Positions 1-5,871 of a stretch of DNA of 9,587 nucleotides are shown one piece after another. The notes under the pieces are model-generated. The model searched no databases and was not told where the DNA came from. It worked only from the letters and a program-made list of their open reading frames with translations. How positions within the stretch are numbered: the stretch's first letter is position 1; every line of letters starts with the position of its first letter. The DNA is taken from positions 1 to 9,587 of the forward strand of contig JBCBZH010000164.1 in assembly GCA_039815415.1 (NCBI GenBank), given 5' to 3'. A program made the position numbers and the translations under genes. The stretch is from JBCBZH01 sp039815415 (GTDB lineage Bacteria > Bacteroidota > Rhodothermia > Rhodothermales > Rubricoccaceae).

Positions 1-66
1 GAAGAGCGGAGCGATAGCTTTCCATTGGGCGTCCGTCAGGTCGGAGCCGTAGCGTCGTGCTCGCAT
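1..66 (-). CDS. IS5-type transposase, N-terminal 22 codons only (runs off the left edge)
   Basis: Reading the minus strand from the ATG at 66..64 gives an open frame to the window edge containing YGSDLTDAQWKAIAPL. This matches the opening of IS5-family transposases that carry the DUF4096-type N-terminal domain (pattern 'Y-x-S-D-L-T-D-x-Q-W-x-x-I-x-P-L'). That short domain binds the element's ends; the DDE catalytic domain would lie beyond position 1 and cannot be seen, so it is unknown whether the gene is intact. The start is the only ATG that places this motif at the very N terminus. No Shine-Dalgarno sequence precedes it, and a hairpin ends just upstream. The family call rests on only 22 residues, but the motif is characteristic. 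Confidence 0.82.
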   Translation of the reverse strand, partial: MRARRYGSDLTDAQWKAIAPLF

Positions 67-72
67 GGCTTG

Positions 73-98
73 TCTTGTGAAGGTGGAACTCCACAAGA
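73..98 (-). repeat. Inverted repeat in the transposase leader
   Basis: TCTTGTG at 73-79 pairs exactly with CACAAGA at 92-98, and inside it GTGGA/TCCAC (83-87 and 90-94) offers an alternative inner stem. On the transposase mRNA this hairpin ends about six bases before the ATG. Structures at this place in insertion sequences often reduce translation of read-through transcripts from outside the element; that role here is inference. Confidence 0.45.
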
Positions 99-130
99 TC
101 CTGGCGGGCGTTCACCAGGGGGCTCGTCCC

Positions 131-292
131 AAACAGCCTCTCACCACCTCATGGTCTCCCGCACGCCCTCTTCCCCATCCCGGACGAAAACAACCGAACG
201 TGAGTTCACCCCTCGTTGGCAGGGCTCCACGCCCCTTCTTTCAGCCGCGCCTCCGGCGAGCTGGCGACAAACCGCGAATCCGCTGAGCCGTC
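131..292. other. Intergenic stretch between the IS end and the DUF2231-like gene
   Basis: I see no convincing gene in either strand. Frames that stay open here have arginine- and proline-rich translations without recognisable motifs and look like chance openings in GC-rich DNA. A 5-bp stem, CTGAG/CTCAG at 283-287 and 292-296, covers the stop codon of the neighbouring gene, but no T-rich run follows on either strand, so I do not call it a terminator. Confidence 0.5.
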
Positions 293-793
293 TCAGAGCA
301 CTGGAAAGAGCCAGCCGAGCGTGTCCGCGATCTCCGGGCGGCGAATCGCTCCGCCCAGGTGTCCCGTCCACAAGAGGAGATAGCTCACGAGTGCGGCCCC
401 AGCCATTACAATGGCGTTGAGCCAACGAGACGGCGCCTCGTCCTCAAACTCGCGGAACATGGCGTTTATAGTCGGGAGAGCCAGGAGAACGAGCCCGAAG
501 AACGCTGCCCTCCCGAGCACGGCGTGCAGCTCGACGAGGTCGCGAACGGCTTCCAGCTCTGTCTCGATCGACTCAAACGCGGGTGGACCGGAGAAGTATG
601 CCACACCGCCCACAACAGCGCTGACGAGCAAGAGCCATCGGCCGGTTGCAATAAGAGTAGCTGCCGAGCGACCGGACTCGGCAGAGGTCGAAGCCCGGCC
701 CCGCCACGCTCCAAGACAGAGCAGGACAAGAGCGAGGGGCGTGAGCACCACCGGTACATGAACCGCAACGAGGTGGACGTGGTCGGCCGTCAC
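293..793 (-). CDS. Small four-helix membrane protein, DUF2231-like, possible haem-binding
   Basis: Using the GTG at 793..791, the protein has 166 residues with about four membrane segments (roughly 10-28, 52-68, 92-110 and 125-143). An N-terminal cluster H5-x-H7 and H12-V-P, a central E-L-H90 and a C-terminal T-G-H145-L-G-G follow the pattern of DUF2231 membrane proteins ('VHFP... H... GHLGG'), in which conserved histidines in the helices are thought to bind haem or metal. The function of that family is not well established. The gene lies 10 bp after the stop of the upstream membrane protein and is probably the last gene of the fur operon. An ATG at 874 would give 193 residues but overlap the upstream gene by 71 bp and add a tail without hydrophobic or conserved character, so I prefer the GTG. 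The family assignment comes from motif resemblance only. Confidence 0.72.
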   Translation of the reverse strand: MTADHVHLVAVHVPVVLTPLALVLLCLGAWRGRASTSAESGRSAATLIATGRWLLLVSAVVGGVAYFSGPPAFESIETELEAVRDLVELHAVLGRAAFFGLVLLALPTINAMFREFEDEAPSRWLNAIVMAGAALVSYLLLWTGHLGGAIRRPEIADTLGWLFPVL

Positions 794-803
794 GGGAGGG
801 CTG

Positions 804-1706
804 TCAGTCGAGGCCGGTGCCGATTGCCTCGGCTGGCGGTATACCTGCGTCGACGGCGTCAAAGTCCAGCTCACTGCCGCGCATGCTATGCGGAATCAGG
901 TACACGACGACCATGCACAACGCGGCAATGGCGACCGCGACGCGCGAGCGTACGGGCTTCTTCTTCACTCCCATGCCAAGCACCGACGCAGCGACAACCC
1001 ATACGAACCACATGATCAGAAGCTTGTTGTCAGTGAGGTCGTATCCCCATGGGAAACCGGTCCAGTAGGCGCCGAAAGCATACTTCTGCACGAACGGCCC
1101 GAGCACGAGCCCACCGACTGTCATCCCGATGAGTGTGATCCAGGTGAGCGTCCGAATACCCTGGGGCGCGAAGACGGCGCCAAGCCCCGTGCGCATCCCG
1201 ACCAGCACAGTGAAGAACATCGCGATCACGTGCGAAACGAGTAGAGGGGTCGGCACCGGGTCCTTGTAGCGCAGGATGATCGTCGGCTCATCGGCTTCCG
1301 CACTCGGGATCCGCATCGTCCTGCCTTCAGTCTGGACCTCCACGTAGTACTCGACCTTCCCGGCGGCCGGCTGTACCGGGAGGTACGCTGCCAGCTCCGG
1401 TCCGTCCTCGCCCTCCTCCTCCGCGAGGGGTACCGAGGCGAAGTCGTCGTTCGTCGGGTACCGACGATAGGTGAGCGTGGCCGAGGCACCTTCTCCGAGC
1501 TCAGGAAGTGCCACGCGTGCTTCATCGATTGTCTCCTGGCTGCGCACGAGCGCGTACGCGTACGCCTCAGGGCCTACGACGATCTCGCCACGGAGTGGAT
1601 AGGTGGGGCCCGTTGTGCGCTGATAAATCGCTGCACTCGCCATCATGACGACGGCCCCAACCCATAGGAGTGCCCCTACCCATCGGGGCTGACGGATCTC
1701 AGACAT
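804..1706 (-). CDS. Conserved five-helix membrane protein with a periplasmic beta-type domain, function unknown
   Basis: The protein has 300 residues. A first membrane helix (about 10-28) is followed by a predicted extracytoplasmic domain (about 30-150) rich in alternating polar and hydrophobic residues, which resembles a fibronectin/Ig-like fold. Four more helices follow (about 153-172, 187-206, 228-246, 254-272). The membrane half carries the striking stretches GPFVQKYAFGAYWTGFPWG, DLTDNK and IPHSMRGSELD. I recall similar unnamed membrane proteins in other Bacteroidota and environmental bacteria, but cannot give a family name. H159 and H273 lie at helix ends and could be ligands. The ATG at 1706 overlaps the end of the fur gene by 8 bp (ATGTCTGA), which implies translational coupling, and the DUF2231-like gene follows after 10 bp. 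A role in metal, haem or redox handling is inferred only from these neighbours. Confidence 0.85.
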   Translation of the reverse strand: MSEIRQPRWVGALLWVGAVVMMASAAIYQRTTGPTYPLRGEIVVGPEAYAYALVRSQETIDEARVALPELGEGASATLTYRRYPTNDDFASVPLAEEEGEDGPELAAYLPVQPAAGKVEYYVEVQTEGRTMRIPSAEADEPTIILRYKDPVPTPLLVSHVIAMFFTVLVGMRTGLGAVFAPQGIRTLTWITLIGMTVGGLVLGPFVQKYAFGAYWTGFPWGYDLTDNKLLIMWFVWVVAASVLGMGVKKKPVRSRVAVAIAALCMVVVYLIPHSMRGSELDFDAVDAGIPPAEAIGTGLD

Positions 1707-2136
1707 GCGGTCGAGCGATACAATCTGGACAATGGCCTAGCAGGTGCACCACCGCCCCTTGGATGGACTCCGCCCAAGGGCCATCGACTGACAACGCAGC
1801 CGTGAGGTCCTGGCTCAGGCACGCGACCCGGCCACAGTCCTCACACAAGAAATGCGGATGGCGATGATCGTCGGCCTGGTCTCCTCCGATCGCGTACTGA
1901 TCGACCCCTCCAACCCGGCTCACCACAGGGGCGAGACCGGCCTCCCGAAGCTTGACCAGGTTTCGGTAGATCGTTGCCTGATCCCACCCCGTTTCGCCGA
2001 GTTGGGCAAGCACTTGTGTGAAGGACAGCGGGCCTGTGGCCGCAGCAAGAACACCGAGCACTGCAACACGGGGCGAGGTCACGCGGAGTCCGCTCTTGCG
2101 CAACAGCTGACGGGCCTCGTCCTTGGTAATTCGCAT
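1699..2136 (-). CDS. Fur-family metal- or peroxide-responsive transcriptional regulator
   Basis: The 145 residues form a complete Fur-type protein. The N-terminal winged helix includes the recognition helix with DQATIYRNLVKLREAGL (52-68). The C-terminal half has the metal-binding pattern D90-H91-x-H93-x-H95, and a structural zinc site made of C98-E-D-C101 and C136-P-D-C139. Length and spacing are normal for the family. The sequence does not decide between Fur, Zur and PerR: PerR-type sensing would depend on a histidine/aspartate set that cannot be assigned by eye. The gene leads a probable three-gene operon with two membrane proteins; its stop overlaps the start of the next gene by 8 bp. A 27-bp palindrome with a central 7-1-7 inverted repeat, the shape of Fur-family operators, lies 55 bp upstream, so autoregulation is likely. 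The ATG at 2136 has no visible Shine-Dalgarno sequence. Confidence 0.93.
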   Translation of the reverse strand: MRITKDEARQLLRKSGLRVTSPRVAVLGVLAAATGPLSFTQVLAQLGETGWDQATIYRNLVKLREAGLAPVVSRVGGVDQYAIGGDQADDHRHPHFLCEDCGRVACLSQDLTAALSVDGPWAESIQGAVVHLLGHCPDCIARPHV

Positions 2137-2185
2137 GAGGGCTTCGCGGCCAGGATGGAACTGACGTTCCAGTGTGGTGGGGCAA

Positions 2186-2486
2186 CTACCTGCTCTTACA
2201 AGTTACTTGCAGGAGCAATCGCTTGCACCAGACAGCACCGCCCGCGCCACGCCAAAGCGATGAGCCAACACGGGAATCATCCACCCTTCCAGAATGCGGT
2301 ACGAGATCGCTTGCCTCGCGCCGGTCGTCGTAGCTGCGCTCGCCGACGTGGCTAGCGAAGAGCGGTTCTTGCTCCAGGCGCCCGTTCCACCACTCGTTCC
2401 TCAGCTCGTCGAAGGCTCCCTCCGCAGCGGCTTGGGCCACGAGTGGGCTAGCAAGGACGAGGAGAAGGAAGCCTCGCGTGGCGCAT
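2186..2486 (-). pseudogene. Truncated and frameshifted remnant of a DUF885-family gene
   Basis: From about 2470 down to 2318 on the minus strand the translation has a hydrophobic export-type leader (GFLLLVLASPLVAQA) followed by FDELRNEWW, then EQEPLFASHVGERSYDDR. This is the conserved opening of DUF885 proteins ('FD-L--EY-E---R--PL-AT--GDHRYDDR'), which are normally about 550-600 residues long. Two kinds of damage are visible. The only well-placed ATG (2486..2484) is one base out of phase with the leader and its own frame stops after 12 codons. After SYDDRR the family likeness ends and the frame closes at 2186, so roughly 500 residues are missing. A GTG at 2440 could in principle start an 84-residue peptide, but it would lack the export signal. 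The remnant begins 16 bp after the DinB-like gene, as if it once followed it in an operon. Its decayed end now holds the fur operator region. Confidence 0.68.
2191..2217. promoter_or_regulatory. 27-bp palindrome, candidate Fur-family operator upstream of the fur operon
   Basis: Around the centre at 2204, 11 of 13 base pairs are symmetrical. The outer arms are TGCTC (2191-2195) and GAGCA (2213-2217). The core TACAAGTTACTTGCA (2197-2211) has the 7-1-7 arrangement of PerR, Zur and Fur boxes with one mismatch. It ends 55 bp before the fur ATG, where a promoter would be expected, and no T-run follows on either strand, so it is not a terminator. A further TTGCA at 2223-2227 repeats part of one arm. 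Binding by this Fur protein is inference. Confidence 0.6.
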
Positions 2487-2502
2487 CGATCCGAAGAGAA
2501 GG

Positions 2503-3000
2503 TCAGGGTGCCGACTCTGCATCGATTGCGACGAGCTGGCGGTCGATCTGCCGAAGATGATGATGAAGGTGGCCTATGTAGTCATCGATCAGATAACGCA
2601 ACGTGGCCGGTTCATTCGCAGGAACGAGCCGCCACGCTATTCGATCAAGTGAATGCTTGACATGAGGGCGATCGAGAACGTCGTCCGGCAGACCGTCGAT
2701 GACTCGGGCGAACTGCTCATTGTAGAGACGCCACAGCTCAATCAGGTCTGGCCAACGTGCATCGGCATACCGGCCCAGCGAAACCCAGGCGTCCTGATCG
2801 TACCCATCAAACACAAGCCCACCCTTATCCCCAGCCCGGATACACCGCACGTAGTTGTTCGCGGCGGAGTCGATGAGGTGGCCGACGATCTCCTTGGGCG
2901 ACCATTTCTCCAGGGCAAGAGGTTGGTCGGGTTGGGGAACCACAAGCAATCGCGGCACCGCATACGCGATGGACTGGCGAAGGGACTCGGCGGATTGCAT
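2503..3000 (-). CDS. DinB-like metal-dependent protein (DinB/YfiT four-helix bundle)
   Basis: From the ATG at 3000..2998 the product has 165 residues, the usual size for this superfamily. W33-S-P-K-E-I-V-G-H41-L-I-D-S-A is the standard motif with the first metal-binding histidine. YIGHLHHHLRQI near the C terminus supplies the others (H144 and H148 in the usual H-x3-H spacing, with extra H146 and H147). These proteins are helical bundles binding zinc, nickel or a similar metal. Some are bacillithiol or mycothiol S-transferases and many are uncharacterised; the substrate here is unknown. A longer open frame reaches 3162 but adds arginine/serine-rich sequence that overlaps the thioredoxin gene, so the ATG at 3000 is preferred. 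It lies 73 bp behind the thioredoxin gene and may be co-transcribed, which would fit thiol-related chemistry, though that is speculative. Confidence 0.88.
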   Translation of the reverse strand: MQSAESLRQSIAYAVPRLLVVPQPDQPLALEKWSPKEIVGHLIDSAANNYVRCIRAGDKGGLVFDGYDQDAWVSLGRYADARWPDLIELWRLYNEQFARVIDGLPDDVLDRPHVKHSLDRIAWRLVPANEPATLRYLIDDYIGHLHHHLRQIDRQLVAIDAESAP

Positions 3001-3015
3001 GGCACGGACACTAGA

Positions 3016-3052
3016 CGATTGCCAAGATCGCCAGGGGACAGCGACTGCCAAG
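3016..3052. repeat. Short direct repeat between the thioredoxin and DinB-like genes
   Basis: CGATTGCCAAG (3016-3026) and CGACTGCCAAG (3042-3052) differ at one base and are 26 bp apart, start to start. Read on the minus strand each contains TTGGCA, so a promoter or regulator site for the DinB-like gene is possible. The match is short and may be chance. Confidence 0.3.
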
Positions 3053-3073
3053 CGATCCGTCGCCAGCTCGAGA

Positions 3074-3400
3074 TCAAGACGCAGCCGGCAGGTTCTCCTC
3101 GAGCCACTGACGGATGGCGGGCTCGGGCAGCGCACCCGTGAACTCGGCCACCACAGCCCCATCCACGAACAGCTTCACCGCCGGGATGCCCCGAATGCCA
3201 TAGTGCTGTGAGAGGCCGGGCTGTCCGTCGGTGTTGACCTTCACCAGCCGCCACGCGCCGCCACTCTCGCGGGCTAGCGTCTCTATCGTTGGTCCGAGCA
3301 CGCGGCACGGCCCACACCACGGCGCCCAGAAGTCCACCACGACGGGCTTCTGATGGCTCTTGTCGAGCACCTCGGTCTGAAAGAAGGCAGGAACGGACAT
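3074..3400 (-). CDS. trxA: Thioredoxin
   Basis: The 108-residue protein is a complete thioredoxin fold. It has the redox-active site W28-C29-G-P-C32 preceded by VVVDFWAP, the partner strand LVKVNTD (52-58), and the cis-proline segment GIRGIP73AVKLF. It would reduce protein disulfides in the cytoplasm with electrons from thioredoxin reductase; no signal peptide or anchor is present. The last segment, TGALPEPAIRQWLEENLP, recalls the end of the thioredoxin domain in YbbN/CnoX chaperones more than that of classical thioredoxin, but the tetratricopeptide part of those proteins is absent. It is probably one of several thioredoxins in the genome, so the symbol is tentative. It is divergent from the lipoprotein gene at 3502 and probably leads the transcript that includes the DinB-like gene. 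The ATG at 3400 is the only good start. Confidence 0.93.
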   Translation of the reverse strand: MSVPAFFQTEVLDKSHQKPVVVDFWAPWCGPCRVLGPTIETLARESGGAWRLVKVNTDGQPGLSQHYGIRGIPAVKLFVDGAVVAEFTGALPEPAIRQWLEENLPAAS

Positions 3401-3501
3401 GACAACGAGCTGGCGAATCGGGAGTTGAACGAGGCTGAGGAGCTCAGGTGCCCGGTCTCACCCGCGCGGCGTCCTCCCTTTTCCTCCACCGTCTGCCTCC
3501 G
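3401..3501. promoter_or_regulatory. Divergent intergenic region between thioredoxin and lipoprotein genes
   Basis: These 101 bp must carry the promoters for both divergent genes, but I can find no convincing -33/-7 pair of the Bacteroidota type (TTG / TAnnTTTG) or of the sigma-70 consensus type. A small stem, CTGAG-GAG-CTCAG (3435-3447), is present. The polypyrimidine stretch at 3471-3500 reads as a GGAGG-rich run on the minus strand, but about 100 bases from the thioredoxin start, too far to act as its ribosome site. Confidence 0.35.
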
Positions 3502-3972
3502 ATGATGCGCTTCCTCCTCCTGGCATGCATCGCAACTCTGGCCCTTCCAGGGTGCGATTCGGACTCCGACCTGTGTGGAGGCCTGGACTGCGACGTGATT
3601 GGAGATTGGACGCTTATTAGCATCGACGGAGAACCTGCCGTGGGCTGGATGATTGTCCGCGAGGGTGAACGGCGTGCTCTTCTGCCAACGGGGTCCGATG
3701 CCTTCCCGGAGATGGGCGGCGGCTTCATCGGTGCATCGTCCCAGGACACTGATCTCCGAAAGCGGTTCGACATTACGGGCTGGGGCATGGAGACGTCCTC
3801 CGGCCGGTTGGCCGCCGATGTCTACGGGTACGTCGCGTCCATGGAGGGCGTCCAGATGGAGTATGTGGTTCTGGCCTCGGACGCCCGGCTCGTGTTTCCG
3901 GCAACGCAGTCTCAAACTCCAGTCGCGTTTCCGGGCCTGTCAGCTGGGACGCGACTGGTGTTTGGACGGTAA
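3502..3972 (+). CDS. Small lipoprotein, possibly lipocalin-like, function unknown
   Basis: From the ATG at 3502 the product has 156 residues. Residues 1-18 form a lipoprotein signal: a hydrophobic stretch after MMR, ending in the lipobox LPGC with the modified cysteine at 18. The aspartate after it is a retention signal in enterobacteria but may mean nothing here. The mature part opens with a Cys/Asp-rich segment (DLCGGLDCD) and then GDWTLISIDGEP, which resembles the first strand of lipocalin-like and META-type beta-barrel domains ('G-W-L-S-dG'). The rest alternates short beta-type segments and gives no further motif. An upstream ATG at 3448 would place 18 polar residues before the signal and is unlikely; the ATG at 3505 is an equal alternative. 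The 279 bp after it hold no gene, so it seems monocistronic. Confidence 0.75.
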   Translation: MMRFLLLACIATLALPGCDSDSDLCGGLDCDVIGDWTLISIDGEPAVGWMIVREGERRALLPTGSDAFPEMGGGFIGASSQDTDLRKRFDITGWGMETSSGRLAADVYGYVASMEGVQMEYVVLASDARLVFPATQSQTPVAFPGLSAGTRLVFGR

Positions 3973-4251
3973 GGTCCAGATCGGATCTTCGTTGTCTCGT
4001 CACCGTCGCCACGCACAGAACACATGTCTGGGCCGTACTCTGGGAACGTTTGGGATCCGTTCGCAGCCTGCGGGTTGCCTCCAGGCTCAGAACCATCGGA
4101 CGAGAAATCGCCGACATGTCACCGCAGGTGCGGGGCGGGTAGAGCGTGGATCGGGGCGTGACGACATCGTCCCGCATGCCCTTCAGCTCTGTCCTCAGGT
4201 CTCCCGTCTCCGCTCTCGGAGCCGGCGGCCGCTTCTCAGCCCTCTGCTTTC
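3973..4251 (+). other. 279-bp non-coding stretch, probably leader of the DEAD-box helicase gene
   Basis: No plausible gene is visible on either strand. There are two modest inverted repeats: AGCCTG/CAGGCT (4065-4070 and 4082-4087) and GACGA-CA-TCGTC (4160-4171). Neither is followed by a T-run, so neither is a clear terminator of the lipoprotein gene. Cold-inducible DEAD-box helicase genes in other bacteria often have long regulatory 5' leaders; whether this stretch is one is inference. No clear promoter could be assigned. Confidence 0.4.
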
Positions 4252-5865
4252 GTGACGTTCTCTGACCTCCACCTGCGCCCTGAGTTGGTGCAAACCGTCG
4301 CCGACCTCGGCTACGAGTCTCCCTCGCCCATCCAGGCCGAGCTGATCCCGATCCTCCTCGATGACCGCGACGCCATCGGCCAGGCGAGGACCGGAACAGG
4401 AAAGACGGCTGCGTTCGCGCTCCCGATGCTCCAGAAGCTGGCTGTGAGCGAGACACGCGGCACCATCCGTGCCCTCGTCCTCTGCCCCACCCGCGAGCTG
4501 GCGGTCCAGGTCTCTTCCGCCGTCTACACCTACGGAAAAGCCCTCAACGTCCGCGCGCTCCCTATCTACGGCGGCCAGCCGTACCACAAGCAAACACGCC
4601 GCCTGGAGCGCGGCGTCGACATTGTGGTCGCCACGCCGGGCCGCCTTGTGGACCTGCTCAACCAGGGCCTCATCGACCTCTCCAGTGTGGAAACGGTGGT
4701 GCTGGACGAGGCTGACGAGATGCTCTCGATGGGCTTTGCCGACGACCTCGAGGCCATCCTGAAAGCCACGCCTGAGACGCGCCAGACGGTCCTCCTCTCC
4801 GCCACACTGCCCGCGCGCATTCGCCAGCTCGCCGGTACGTACCTCACCGATCCGGAGACCATTGCCGTGACAGGCGGCGATAAGACGGCCGCCGACATCG
4901 AGCAGCGGGGCTATGTGGTGCGCCACCGCGACAAGCTGGCGGCGCTCATCCGGCTCCTCGAGACCGAGGAGGTCACCAGCGCGCTGATGTTTGTGCGGAC
5001 TCGTGAGGCCACTACCCGCCTTGCCGCAGACCTCACCAGCGTCGGCTTCCCTGCCGAAGCCATCTCTGGCGACCTGAGCCAGGCCCAGCGCACGGCCGTC
5101 TTGGACCGATTCCGGAAGGGCGTCGTCACCATCCTCGTCGCCACCGATGTGGCGGCGCGCGGGCTAGACATCGACCACGTCTCGCACGTGTTCAACGTAG
5201 ACCTTCCGCTCGACCCTGAAGCCTACGTCCACCGCGTAGGCCGGACGGGCCGCGCCGGACGCAGCGGCACCGCGCTCTCGCTCGTCGATCCGCGCGACCG
5301 CAACCTGATCCACCGGATCCAGCGCTACGCCAAGCGCGAGATCCCCGCCACACCGCTTCCCACCATCGAGGAGGTCGAGACCATTCGGGAGGCCCGTCGC
5401 CGCGAGGCCCTCGCCGGAGCGCTGGACACGGCGACCGAGGCAGACCGCCAGCTCGTTCTCGAGCTGGTGACCGCAGGCGAGGATGCGATGCGGATTGCAG
5501 CTGCCGCCGTCGCCATGGCTCGTGAGGCCCGGACGGAGGCTCCGCTCCACCCCATCCACACGCCTCGCCCCAACCGTGGCCCCTCCAATCGCTTCGCTGC
5601 ACCTCGTCCTAGCGGCGAGCGAACCAGCCGAGACGCCGGGTACGTCCGACTGACGCTCGATGCAGGCCGCGATGCCAACGTTCGGGTTGGGCAGATCGTA
5701 GGCGCCATCGCCAGCACAGCAGACATTCCCGGGAGTGCCCTCGGCAAGATTCTGATCCAAGATCAGCAGACGCTGGTGGATGTTCCAGAGGAGCTTGTCG
5801 GCCGTGTGCTGTCGGCGTCGAGCTTCCGCATTGGCAGTCGCAAGGCCTCCGTGGGCGTGGCCTGA
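4252..5865 (+). CDS. deaD: DEAD-box ATP-dependent RNA helicase with DbpA-type RNA-binding domain (DeaD/CsdA-like)
   Basis: The product is 537 residues with all helicase motifs in order. These are the Q motif (F3 and SPSPIQ28), motif I ARTGTGKT (45-52), PTREL, GG, TPGRL, motif II D152-E-A-D, motif III SAT (183-185), the RecA-2 segment ATDVAARGLDID, and motif VI HRVGRTGR (327-334). Residues about 463-537 (GYVRLTLDAGR... VGQIVGAI... FRIGSRKA) form the RNA-binding domain found at the end of DbpA and CsdA. Such enzymes unwind short RNA duplexes in ribosome assembly, mRNA decay and cold adaptation. The frame begins at a GTG; no in-frame ATG lies close upstream and the Q-motif phenylalanine at residue 3 fits this start. 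No Shine-Dalgarno sequence is seen. The stop lies only 6 bp from the stop of the convergent PEGA gene. Confidence 0.95.
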   Translation: MTFSDLHLRPELVQTVADLGYESPSPIQAELIPILLDDRDAIGQARTGTGKTAAFALPMLQKLAVSETRGTIRALVLCPTRELAVQVSSAVYTYGKALNVRALPIYGGQPYHKQTRRLERGVDIVVATPGRLVDLLNQGLIDLSSVETVVLDEADEMLSMGFADDLEAILKATPETRQTVLLSATLPARIRQLAGTYLTDPETIAVTGGDKTAADIEQRGYVVRHRDKLAALIRLLETEEVTSALMFVRTREATTRLAADLTSVGFPAEAISGDLSQAQRTAVLDRFRKGVVTILVATDVAARGLDIDHVSHVFNVDLPLDPEAYVHRVGRTGRAGRSGTALSLVDPRDRNLIHRIQRYAKREIPATPLPTIEEVETIREARRREALAGALDTATEADRQLVLELVTAGEDAMRIAAAAVAMAREARTEAPLHPIHTPRPNRGPSNRFAAPRPSGERTSRDAGYVRLTLDAGRDANVRVGQIVGAIASTADIPGSALGKILIQDQQTLVDVPEELVGRVLSASSFRIGSRKASVGVA

Positions 5866-5871
5866 CTCAGG

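Larger units (their letters stand above)
1..130 (-). mobile_element. End of an IS5-family insertion sequence; outer boundary uncertain
   Basis: The transposase start at 66 implies that the left (upstream) end of an insertion sequence lies to its right in window coordinates. The leader of such elements is usually a few tens of bases, so the terminal inverted repeat probably ends somewhere in 110-130, where the minus strand reads GGGACGAGCCCCCTGG. The other end is outside the window, so neither the inverted repeat nor the target duplication can be confirmed. The right boundary given is an estimate. Confidence 0.5.

Noticed and set aside
283..296. CTGAG/CTCAG stem at the end of the DUF2231-like gene as a terminator
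   Set aside because: Five base pairs, overlaps the stop codon, and no T-run follows.
3001..3162. N-terminal extension of the DinB-like frame to an ATG at 3162
   Set aside because: The added 54 residues are Arg/Ser/Trp-rich, overlap the thioredoxin gene and precede a normal DinB start at 3000.
4195..4926. Minus-strand open frame opposite the helicase N-terminal half
   Set aside because: The helicase motifs on the plus strand are complete and unmistakable; this frame has no recognisable domain and runs across the helicase start.
5164..5760. Minus-strand frame opposite the helicase C-terminal half
   Set aside because: It is a shadow of the helicase frame, with no family resemblance.
5861..5871. 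Palindrome CCTGACTCAGG as a bidirectional terminator
   Set aside because: With one central base it cannot form a hairpin loop and has no flanking T or A run.
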